Positions 51,357-58,756 of a stretch of 64,000 nucleotides of DNA are shown piece after piece (position 1 is the first letter of the stretch; every line of letters begins with the position of its first letter). The DNA is from Leucobacter chromiireducens subsp. chromiireducens (GTDB lineage: Bacteria > Actinomycetota > Actinomycetes > Actinomycetales > Microbacteriaceae): the NCBI RefSeq assembly GCF_016758255.1, contig NZ_QYAD01000001.1, positions 310,001 through 374,000 on the forward strand, given 5' to 3'. The position numbers and the translations under genes were made by a program. The notes beneath the pieces are model-generated. The model worked only from the letters and a program-made list of their open reading frames with translations, did not search any database and was not told the origin of the DNA.

Positions 51357-53180
51357 CTACATCACGGTCACGAAGCGCGCGAGCGCGTCAACCAGCACGT
51401 CGGACACGCCGGTCTCGCCCTGCATCTCCGTGCGTGCAGCGAGCGCCTGATCGGGGTGGTCGGTGATGATCCCGTCGGTGCCGCGGCGCAGGTGCTCGCG
51501 CGTTCCCGGAACATCGTTCACCGTCCACACCATGAAGCCGAGCCCGGCATCCCACGCGGCGCGCTGCATCGCATCGCTCGCCGTCCACTGCTCAACCACG
51601 ATGAAATCGGCAATTGTGTCGGGGAGCCCGCCGCCGGCAAACGCCATGGTGTAGCCGACGGTGAGGTCGGGGCGGAGCGTCTTCAGCCGCTCGACGCTCC
51701 CCGCATCGAGCGAGTGGTAGATGTTGCTGTCGAGCGCGTCGAGCGATTCAAGCTCTGCCACGAGACGATCCACGTGATCGGCGGTGTCGGCCCCGCCGAG
51801 CTTGATCTCGATGAGCAGGGGCATTCCGATCTGCTCCGCGTGCGTGACGTACTCTGCGAAGCTTGGGATCCGATCCTCGTGCCCGGCCCGGTCGTGCACC
51901 GAAATCGCCGTGATCTCGGCCAGCGTGAGATCCTTCACCGCGACGTCACGCCCTGCCAGGCGGCTCAGCTGCGCGTCGTGCATGGCGACGAACTGACCGT
52001 CGGCGGTCTGCATGACGTCCATCTCGACGAGGTCTGCGCCGGCAGTTGCTGCTGCGTCGAGCCCGCTCAGCGTGTTTTCGACCCCGCCATCTGAGAACCC
52101 GCGGTGGGCGAGAACGAGCGTGGTCGGCGCCTCGGCCAGCCGGTGGAGGGTGTCCCAGCCCGCAACACTGAGGACGGCGGCCAGGCCGAGCGAGGTGAGG
52201 AGTACGGCGAGGCGTGGGCCACGACGGGTGCGCGGCGCTGATGCGAGTGGGGCCGAGAGGAGTGTGATCCGGTCGGGGTGGGCCTGGGCCGCCCGACGCA
52301 CACGGGTGATGAGCACACCGGCAACCGCGGCGGTCGCGAAACCGCTGAGGAGCAGCCCGACGACCTGGGCGGCCCCGAGCGAGATCGCCGCGACTGGGGG
52401 TGCCGCAGCGGGAAGGGCTGCGTCAGCGAGCGCGGTGGGCACAACCGCGGTGACCAAGAGACCGACACCCAGTGCACCGGCAACCAGCGTGACGACCGTG
52501 ATAGCGAGCGCGATGGGAAGCCAGGCGCGCGGTCCTCGCGTGAGGCGCCAGCTCGTGCGCAGTGGCCTGCGGGATGAGGTGAGCACGAACACCGGCACGG
52601 TGAGCGCGAGGCGGATGTTGACCCACGCGAGCACCAGGAGCACCGCAGCAAACACGGCCTCACTCGTGGGCGACTTTGCGAGCTCCCCCGAGACGAACGA
52701 GGGGATCGCAATGCCCCGGGTCAGTACAGACGTGAAGCCGAACCCCGTGAGCGGAACGAGCACGAAGAGATAGCCGATGAGTGGGATCGATCCCGGGCGA
52801 AAAAGTCGTCGGGCGACTCTGCCGATCTCACGGAGAAACTGTCGCGCGCCGAGGCCGGGCCAGCGCAGCAGCACCACGAGTGCGGTGAATTGCAGTGCAA
52901 TCACCCAGAACGCCACCGCCACGATGATCGCGATCATCGTCATCGTGAGGGGGAAGCCTTGGCCGAGTGACAGCTTGCCAAGATCGAGCCCCACCATGCC
53001 ATTCGCGCGGAGGGCCTCTCGGAACACCCAGCTGATGAGGGGGAGCGCGATGAGCAGGAGCACGAGCTGTGTGAGCAGGATCAGGCCTGCGAGGCGAGCG
53101 CCGCCCTGTCGCACGAGGCGCCAGGCCTCCGCGCAGAGAACGCGTGTCTCTGCAAACACTCCGGGAGCGCTGCGCGCCAT
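51357..53180 (-). CDS. Membrane-anchored glycerophosphodiester phosphodiesterase
   Basis: The 607-residue protein has an N-terminal membrane region of about 330 residues (GDPD membrane domain, around eight helices) and a C-terminal GDPD TIM barrel. Catalytic motifs are LVLAHRGFSDGGVENT, LVEMDVMQTADGQFVAMHD, LLIEIKL and MVWTVNDVPG. It cleaves glycerophosphodiesters to glycerol 3-phosphate, or may act on lipoteichoic-type polymers at the membrane. ATG 53180 follows AAGGAGG; the earlier ATG 53204 has no such site. Confidence 0.93.
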   Translation of the reverse strand: MARSAPGVFAETRVLCAEAWRLVRQGGARLAGLILLTQLVLLLIALPLISWVFREALRANGMVGLDLGKLSLGQGFPLTMTMIAIIVAVAFWVIALQFTALVVLLRWPGLGARQFLREIGRVARRLFRPGSIPLIGYLFVLVPLTGFGFTSVLTRGIAIPSFVSGELAKSPTSEAVFAAVLLVLAWVNIRLALTVPVFVLTSSRRPLRTSWRLTRGPRAWLPIALAITVVTLVAGALGVGLLVTAVVPTALADAALPAAAPPVAAISLGAAQVVGLLLSGFATAAVAGVLITRVRRAAQAHPDRITLLSAPLASAPRTRRGPRLAVLLTSLGLAAVLSVAGWDTLHRLAEAPTTLVLAHRGFSDGGVENTLSGLDAAATAGADLVEMDVMQTADGQFVAMHDAQLSRLAGRDVAVKDLTLAEITAISVHDRAGHEDRIPSFAEYVTHAEQIGMPLLIEIKLGGADTADHVDRLVAELESLDALDSNIYHSLDAGSVERLKTLRPDLTVGYTMAFAGGGLPDTIADFIVVEQWTASDAMQRAAWDAGLGFMVWTVNDVPGTREHLRRGTDGIITDHPDQALAARTEMQGETGVSDVLVDALARFVTVM

Positions 53181-53290
53181 TGTGCCTCCTTCGCGACGGG
53201 ACATCGGTCGTTCCGCCCGCTGATCGGGGCCCCGAGATCAGCCTAGGCCCGCACACATCATTGACTCTGGCGGCGCACGGAGACCACTTA

Positions 53291-53296
53291 TAGACT
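53291..53296 (+). promoter_or_regulatory. -10 hexamer TAGACT for the TPM-domain gene
   Basis: TAGACT ends 6 nt before ATG 53303, suggesting transcription begins there. Translation may start at that ATG (leaderless) or at ATG 53348, which has GGGGGAACGGG upstream. Confidence 0.45.
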
Positions 53297-53347
53297 CAGC
53301 ACATGAGGGACGACGCGGTCCACATCGACCGTGACGGGGGAACGGGA

Positions 53348-55321
53348 ATGAAACGTATTGCACCGGTGCTGGGGGTCGCAGTGCTCGCCGCGTTGGTCTG
53401 GTTCGCGCCAGCCGCAGCAGTCGCGACTGCACCGCCCGCATTCGCTGGGGCGTACGTGTTGGACGGTACCTCGAAGGGCGTACTCGGTTCGCAGGTTGAT
53501 GAGCTGGAGGACGAGGTGCGGGCGTTCGCTGCCGAGCATGGCGTGCAGCTCTTCGTGGTCTACGTCGATGAGTTCGATTCGCCAGAGGACCCGGTGGCCT
53601 GGGGTTCCGCAACTGCGCAGAAGAACTTCTTGGGCGACGATGGCGTGCTGCTCAGCGTTGCCGTGGAGGATCGCCTGTTCGATCTCAACGCCGCAAAAGA
53701 CCTGATCTCGGACGCGCAGTACGACAAGCTGACCGAGGACTATGTGCGCCCCGCGCTCAAGAAGAGCGACTGGGCGGGTGTCGTCGGCGACACACTCACC
53801 GGAATCGACAAGACCGTGCTGAACCCCAGCTCGAACGGGACTGGCGTGGCGATCGCCGTGATCGGTGGCGTCGTTGTTGTGGGTGGCGTCGCGGCAGGTG
53901 TCGCGGTGTCGCGGAAGCGCAAGCGTGAGCGGGAGGCGGAGGGGCAAGAGCCTCAAGCGACCCTGGAGGAGCTCGAGGCGCAGGCGAGCGCGCTCCTGGT
54001 GCGGGTCGATGACGACCTGCGCGGAAGCGAGCAGGAGCTCGGCTTTGCGCAGGCGCAGTTCGGTGCCGAGGCCGCGGAGCCATTCGCGCAGGCGATCGAG
54101 GAAGCACGCGCACAGCTCCAGGCTGCCTTCACACTGCGCCAGCAGTTGGACGATGACGTCCCGGATACGCCGCAGCAGCAGCGTGAGTGGCTCAGCGAGC
54201 TCATCGCGCGCTGCTCGGGCGCAAAGGAGTCGCTCGACGCGCACACTGAGTCGTTCTCGCGGTTGCGTGAGGTCGAGCAGCGGGCGCCCGAGGTGCTGAC
54301 CCAATTGCGTGATGCAGTGCCCGGTGTGGAGGCGCGACTTGCCGCGGGCCGGAATGCGATGAGCGAGCTCAGCACCCGTTACGCGGAGACGCTCGTTGCC
54401 GGCCTGCGGAGCAACATCACCGAGGCGGAGGCTCGGCTTCGATTTGTTGGGGAATGCATCACGGCCGCGGATCGTGAGATCGGCGAGGGCAAAACGGCCG
54501 CTGCCGCGGTGAGTCTGCGTGCTGGTGAGGCCGCGCTTGAGCAGGCGGGAACCCTCGCCGACTCCCCGAACACCATCGGGGCAGAGCTTGCTGAGAGCAC
54601 ACGCCAGCTGGAAGCGGCTCACGCGGATCTCCGCGCAGACTTGCAGACGGTTGCGCAGCTCATGCCAGCGGCGCCGGAAGGTGAGCAGCGCGCGCTTGCC
54701 GCAGCCGCCGCGCAGGTCGAGGCGGTGCTCGCCGCGGACGTCGCCGGCGATCCGGTGCGTGCGCTTTCCGCGGCAGCCGAGGTCAACGTGCAGATCGATG
54801 GCGCAATCGGTGCGGCTCGAGAGTCTGCCGAGCGGCAGCGGCGTGCCGAGGCGGCGCGCGACGAAGCGCTGGTTCCTGCGCGCAGCGAGGTCCTCGCGGC
54901 TGAGCAGTTCATCGAGACCCGTCGTGGCGCGATTGGTGCCGAGGCGCGGACACGCCTTGCAGAGGCCAAGCGGTACCTGCAGCTCGCCGAGCAGTACGCC
55001 ACCGCGGATCCTGCGCGCTCGTACCAGAGTGCCCAGCAGGCGACCCAGTACGCGCGGGCCGCGTACCAGCTGGCCTCGGCCGATGTCTCCGGTTGGGGAG
55101 GCGGCGGTGGCTACGGCGGTGGGGGCGGCGGCTCGAACGGCAGCTTCGGCGGCGCGGTGTTGGGCGGCATCCTCGGCGGCCTCCTCAGCGGTGGAGGATC
55201 AGGCGGTGGCGGCGGCTGGAGCGGTTCCAGCGGCGGCTTCACCGGTGGCTGGAACGGTGGCGGTTCGATTGGCGGCGGCTCCGGTGGCGGTGGTCGACGC
55301 GGTGGCGGTGGCCGGTTCTGA
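53348..55321 (+). CDS. TPM-domain membrane protein with coiled-coil and Gly-rich tail
   Basis: The 657-residue protein has a signal peptide (RIAPVLGVAVLAALVWFAPAAA), a TPM domain of about 120 residues (VYVDEFDSPEDPVAWGSAT, DDGVLLSVAVEDRLFDLNAAKDL) and a helix near residue 165-185 followed by KRKREREAE. About 370 residues of Ala/Glu-rich helices, probably coiled coil, follow, and then a 75-residue Gly/Ser tail. The TPM domain faces outside and the coil inside. With PspA encoded next, it resembles membrane-stress pairs. ATG 53348 is used; ATG 53303 would lengthen the n-region with acidic residues. Confidence 0.85.
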   Translation: MKRIAPVLGVAVLAALVWFAPAAAVATAPPAFAGAYVLDGTSKGVLGSQVDELEDEVRAFAAEHGVQLFVVYVDEFDSPEDPVAWGSATAQKNFLGDDGVLLSVAVEDRLFDLNAAKDLISDAQYDKLTEDYVRPALKKSDWAGVVGDTLTGIDKTVLNPSSNGTGVAIAVIGGVVVVGGVAAGVAVSRKRKREREAEGQEPQATLEELEAQASALLVRVDDDLRGSEQELGFAQAQFGAEAAEPFAQAIEEARAQLQAAFTLRQQLDDDVPDTPQQQREWLSELIARCSGAKESLDAHTESFSRLREVEQRAPEVLTQLRDAVPGVEARLAAGRNAMSELSTRYAETLVAGLRSNITEAEARLRFVGECITAADREIGEGKTAAAAVSLRAGEAALEQAGTLADSPNTIGAELAESTRQLEAAHADLRADLQTVAQLMPAAPEGEQRALAAAAAQVEAVLAADVAGDPVRALSAAAEVNVQIDGAIGAARESAERQRRAEAARDEALVPARSEVLAAEQFIETRRGAIGAEARTRLAEAKRYLQLAEQYATADPARSYQSAQQATQYARAAYQLASADVSGWGGGGGYGGGGGGSNGSFGGAVLGGILGGLLSGGGSGGGGGWSGSSGGFTGGWNGGGSIGGGSGGGGRRGGGGRF

Positions 55322-55429
55322 GCGACCCGCTGAGTGCGGGGTTCGCGCACAAGACTTCATCCGGCCGTCCAGGCCGGTGAACACACTCCTCCGAGCTGGT
55401 TCGGTGGAACACTAGGAAAGGAAGCCGAC

Positions 55430-56146
55430 ATGGCAAAGCAGTCCATCCTTGGCCGTATCGCACAGCTCGCCAAGGCAAACATCAACGCACTCCTCGACTC
55501 CGCGGAAGACCCGGAGAAGATGCTCAACCAGATGGAGCGCGACTACAAGAACAGCATCGCCGATGCAGAAAGCTCGGTCGCGCAGACGATCGGCAACCTG
55601 CGTCTCATGGAGGCCGACCTCGAGGAGGATCGGAAGGCGATCACCGAGTGGGGCAGCAAGGCCGCCGCGGCGTCCAAGCAGGCGGAAACTTTGCGCGCCA
55701 GCGGTGATACCGCGGGTGCAGACAAGTTCGACAACCTCGCGCGCGTGGCTCTCTCGAAGCAGATCTCCTTCGAGAAGGAGGTGGAGACCGCTGAGCCGAG
55801 CGTCACCGCGCAGCAGCAGGTCGTCGAGCAGCTGAAGACTGGTCTGCAGACGATGCGCGAGAAGCTCGTGCAGCTGCAGGCGAAGCGCGACGAGCTCGTC
55901 TCTCGCGGCAAGGTGGCTGACGCCCAGTCGCAGGTGCAGGACGCGGTGAAGAACCTCGACGTGCTGGATCCCACGAGCGAGCTTGGCCGTTTCGAGGAGA
56001 AGGTCAAGCGTCAGGAAGCGATGGTGCGCGGCCAGGCAGAGCTCGCTGCTTCCACGCTCGATGCGCAGTTCAACGAGCTCGATGATCTCGGCGCGCTGAG
56101 CGAGGTCGACCAGCGACTGCAGGCGCTCAAGCAGGGCGGCAACTAG
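55430..56146 (+). CDS. PspA/IM30 family membrane-stress protein
   Basis: The 238-residue all-helical protein has the family N-terminus (LGRIAQLAKANINALLDSAEDPEKMLNQMERDYKNSI) and long heptad stretches (VVEQLKTGLQTMREKLVQLQAKRDELVSRGKVADAQ). ESCRT-III-like PspA proteins assemble on damaged membranes and keep the proton gradient. AGGAAAGGAAG precedes ATG 55430. It follows the TPM gene after about 110 bases on the same strand and probably shares its transcript. Confidence 0.94.
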   Translation: MAKQSILGRIAQLAKANINALLDSAEDPEKMLNQMERDYKNSIADAESSVAQTIGNLRLMEADLEEDRKAITEWGSKAAAASKQAETLRASGDTAGADKFDNLARVALSKQISFEKEVETAEPSVTAQQQVVEQLKTGLQTMREKLVQLQAKRDELVSRGKVADAQSQVQDAVKNLDVLDPTSELGRFEEKVKRQEAMVRGQAELAASTLDAQFNELDDLGALSEVDQRLQALKQGGN

Positions 56147-56153
56147 CCACGAC

Positions 56154-56213
56154 CCCCACAACGACAGCGGCCCCTCCCCGAGCATTCGGGGAGGGGCCGC
56201 TGTCGTTGTGGGG
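56154..56213. terminator. Bidirectional terminator, perfect 28-bp stem
   Basis: Arms 56154-56181 and 56186-56213 are perfect complements around a GCAT loop. It is the longest stem in the window and lies between pspA and the convergent MpaB-type gene, ending 4 bases short of its stop codon. Confidence 0.9.
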
Positions 56214-56216
56214 CTT

Positions 56217-57140
56217 CTACTTCGCGCCTCGAACTTTTCGATACGGATGCGTCTGCACACGTTCCGTGACCTCGGTGATGAGGTCCTCGGACGTGCGGCC
56301 CGAGCGAGCGCCCGAGATAATGCGGCGCGTGACGCGCGCGGCGGCGCGGAGATTCATCGGGCGCCCCTCGATCCCAAACAAGAGCAGCGCCCAGTCCGGA
56401 AGCAGTGAGAGCACGCCGTCCTGGATGTTGAGGCCCGCCCAGACCTTGATGGGGTTGCCGGTGAGCTGGGGTTTCCGCATTGCCCGTGTGATCTCGGCGG
56501 CGGGAAGGGTGAGTGCCATCCAGCTCTTGTTGTCCTCGATGTAGCGGTCGAGCGCCTCGCGGCTGCCAGGCAAGAACTCATCGCCCTCGATGCCGACGAT
56601 GCGTGCGGCCTCGTGCTGCTCGACGACGAAGCGATCCTGCTCCGCCACGGTGAGCGAGGGGCCGAACGCGTCTGCGGCGCGCAAGACGCCGTAGACAATG
56701 CAATTGTGGGTCCAGGCGAGCCACTCCTGTGTGTCGGCGCGGAGTTCCTCTCCCGTACGCGGGTCGGTCCACACACTTGCGGCGTGGAGCCGTTGGACTG
56801 CCTCGCCCGCGGCGTCAGCGTGCGCGCGATCGCCGAAAACGGTCGTGTCGATGTATCGGCCCGTGCGTTCGCCGCGACCTTCGACGTCCGTTGCGTAGCC
56901 GCTCGTGCCGTCGAACACACGCATCATCTGCGGGTTCAGTGATTGCAGGAGCAGCGCGGCAAGCCCGCCGAGCTTGGACGAGGGGTCTGAGAAGAGGCGC
57001 CAGCTGATGCTCCCGGGGCCGAAGTAGCCAGTGTCTTCGGTGTCGGTGCCACCGGAGGCAGCGCTCAGCGGACGGCCGCCCGTGTGGGCGACGGGGCAGC
57101 CAGAGGTGCTGGTGCTCGTCTGCTTGTCTGATGTCTGCAT
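56217..57140 (-). CDS. MpaB-family oxygenase (DUF2236)
   Basis: The 307-residue protein matches oxygenase MpaB/rubber-oxygenase-like proteins: SWRLFSDPSSKLGGLAALLLQSLNPQMMRVF, RLHAASVWTDPRTGEELRADTQEWLAWTHNCIVYGVL with the conserved heme-ligand-type histidines, and PMNLRAAARVTRRIISGARSG. Family members include latex-clearing-type b-type heme oxygenases; most have no known substrate. ATG 57140 is chosen because GGGGAG lies 6 nt upstream. It lies downstream of the antiporter gene on the same strand. Confidence 0.88.
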   Translation of the reverse strand: MQTSDKQTSTSTSGCPVAHTGGRPLSAASGGTDTEDTGYFGPGSISWRLFSDPSSKLGGLAALLLQSLNPQMMRVFDGTSGYATDVEGRGERTGRYIDTTVFGDRAHADAAGEAVQRLHAASVWTDPRTGEELRADTQEWLAWTHNCIVYGVLRAADAFGPSLTVAEQDRFVVEQHEAARIVGIEGDEFLPGSREALDRYIEDNKSWMALTLPAAEITRAMRKPQLTGNPIKVWAGLNIQDGVLSLLPDWALLLFGIEGRPMNLRAAARVTRRIISGARSGRTSEDLITEVTERVQTHPYRKVRGAK

Positions 57141-57218
57141 GGTGGCTCCCCGGGCACGTGTGCGCAACGCTGCGCTTTCAAAAACATGGATGATGTCCAA
57201 GAATAGCGGAGCGGCGCG

Positions 57219-58406
57219 TCAGTGCGCTGTCTGGACCGTGCGTTCCTTCTGTCGGCCGAGCAGCGCGAGCATCGGAAACAGCAGCACGGTGAGCATCGCG
57301 GCCCCCACCATCGCCGCAGCGAGCGATTCCTCGAGGACCCCGTGGGTGGTGCCGATCCCGGTCACCGCAATCACGAGGGGCAAGGTGGTCGCTGTGCAGA
57401 GGGCTGCAGTTCGTCGGTCACTGGTTGGAGCGTCCCGTCCTGCGCCGAGCCATCCTGGGATTCCCCGCACGAGGAGCATCGCGAGCGCGAAGACGGGCAC
57501 GAGCGCGAGTGCGGCAGGGTCTGCAATGAGTGACGCGAGCGGGAAAGTTACTCCGGTCGCGATAAAGAACACGGGCACGAGGAACCCGAACGCGACGGAG
57601 TCGAGCTTCGCCTCGATGACACGGAGTTCTTCGGGGTCACCGCCCTGGAGCACTGCGCGCGCAAGCATGCCAGCGGTGAATGCGCCCAGCAGGAAGTCGA
57701 CCCCGAGTGCGAGTGCGAGCACGACGAGTGCCGCGAGGATGAGCAGCACGAAGCGTACGGCGAATTGCCCGCTCGTGTGCAGCGTGAGTGACACCATGCG
57801 GCGAAGCCAATCGTGCGGGCCGCGCTGCGCAAGCCAGAACGCGAGTACCGCGATGAGTGCGAAGCCGAGCAGCACAATCGTTCCCGCGAGTGGCTGGCGG
57901 CCGCTGAGAAATACAGAGACAGCGACAAGTGGAGCAAACTCGCCGACGGTGCCGGTTCTAATGATGGCCTTGCCCAGAGGTGTGCGTGAGAGTCCTGCAT
58001 CGCGCAGGATAGGCATGAGTGTGCCGAGCGCGGTGCCGGTGAGCGCGACAGCGATGAGTACCGCGGCTTCGGGTGACGGCCCGAGCGCGAAGCCGGCGCC
58101 CAGCGCGAGCACCGCGGAGAGTCCCCACCAGCCGAGGGCGCTCCGTCCGGCTGTGCCACGAAGCGAACTCGGGTTGATCTCGTTGCCTGCCATAAAGAAG
58201 AGTGCGGCGAGCCCGATCTGCGAGAGGGCATCGAGTATCGGCGAATCAGAGACCCAGCCGAGTCCGGACGGACCGAGCAACATGCCGAGACCAATCTCGA
58301 AGACCACAAGTGGGACCACGAGCACGCGCGCCACGAGAGCTGCCAATAGCGGGGCGATGACGGCTGCGAGCGGGATGAGGAGCGTGGAGAGCTCTGCGTC
58401 AGTCAT
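57219..58406 (-). CDS. Cation:proton antiporter (CPA2 family)
   Basis: The 395-residue protein has about 12 helices with CPA2 landmarks: LVVFEIGLGMLLGPSGLGW, LFFMAGNEINPSSLRG, and the FAPLVAVSVFLSG region in the core domain. There is no C-terminal RCK domain, unlike many KefB-type members. It exchanges Na+ or K+ for H+. GAGAGGA precedes ATG 58406. It is divergent from the large surface-protein gene across a 350-base gap. Confidence 0.9.
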   Translation of the reverse strand: MTDAELSTLLIPLAAVIAPLLAALVARVLVVPLVVFEIGLGMLLGPSGLGWVSDSPILDALSQIGLAALFFMAGNEINPSSLRGTAGRSALGWWGLSAVLALGAGFALGPSPEAAVLIAVALTGTALGTLMPILRDAGLSRTPLGKAIIRTGTVGEFAPLVAVSVFLSGRQPLAGTIVLLGFALIAVLAFWLAQRGPHDWLRRMVSLTLHTSGQFAVRFVLLILAALVVLALALGVDFLLGAFTAGMLARAVLQGGDPEELRVIEAKLDSVAFGFLVPVFFIATGVTFPLASLIADPAALALVPVFALAMLLVRGIPGWLGAGRDAPTSDRRTAALCTATTLPLVIAVTGIGTTHGVLEESLAAAMVGAAMLTVLLFPMLALLGRQKERTVQTAH

Positions 58407-58756
58407 GCGGGGGTGTCCTCTCCGACGCCCGTTTGGGCTTACTTTTCATCGTATCGAGCGGAAGCTGCGTATCGTGTATCGCTCGTTCGGGGGAGGCGCG
58501 AATCGGAAGCTGTGTTTTTGGGGTGAAGTGCGGGGTGAATTGCCTATTAAAAATCTACGGGCGTAGCGAAAAGAGCCTATGGTGGGATTAGTTCGCAAGA
58601 TGAACTAAATGTGTCGGGGGTGCACACAGGGGGAAATTGGCCGTCGGGGGACGGCCACACACCGGTGCCCAAGGGCTGTATTTGGCGCGCCGTTTTTCAG
58701 GCTTGTCGTGACGTCCGGCGCAGTTTCTATCCACCGAAACTGATGAGGACACCACT
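58407..58756. other. Divergent intergenic region, AT-richer, with two inverted repeats
   Basis: No open reading frame with coding character is seen in these 350 bases. Two inverted repeats stand out: TTAGTTC-7-GAACTAA (58588-58608) and CAGTTTC-8-GAAACTG (58721-58742). The second ends at the ribosome binding site GATGAGGAC of the surface-protein gene. They may be operators or leader hairpins. Confidence 0.5.
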
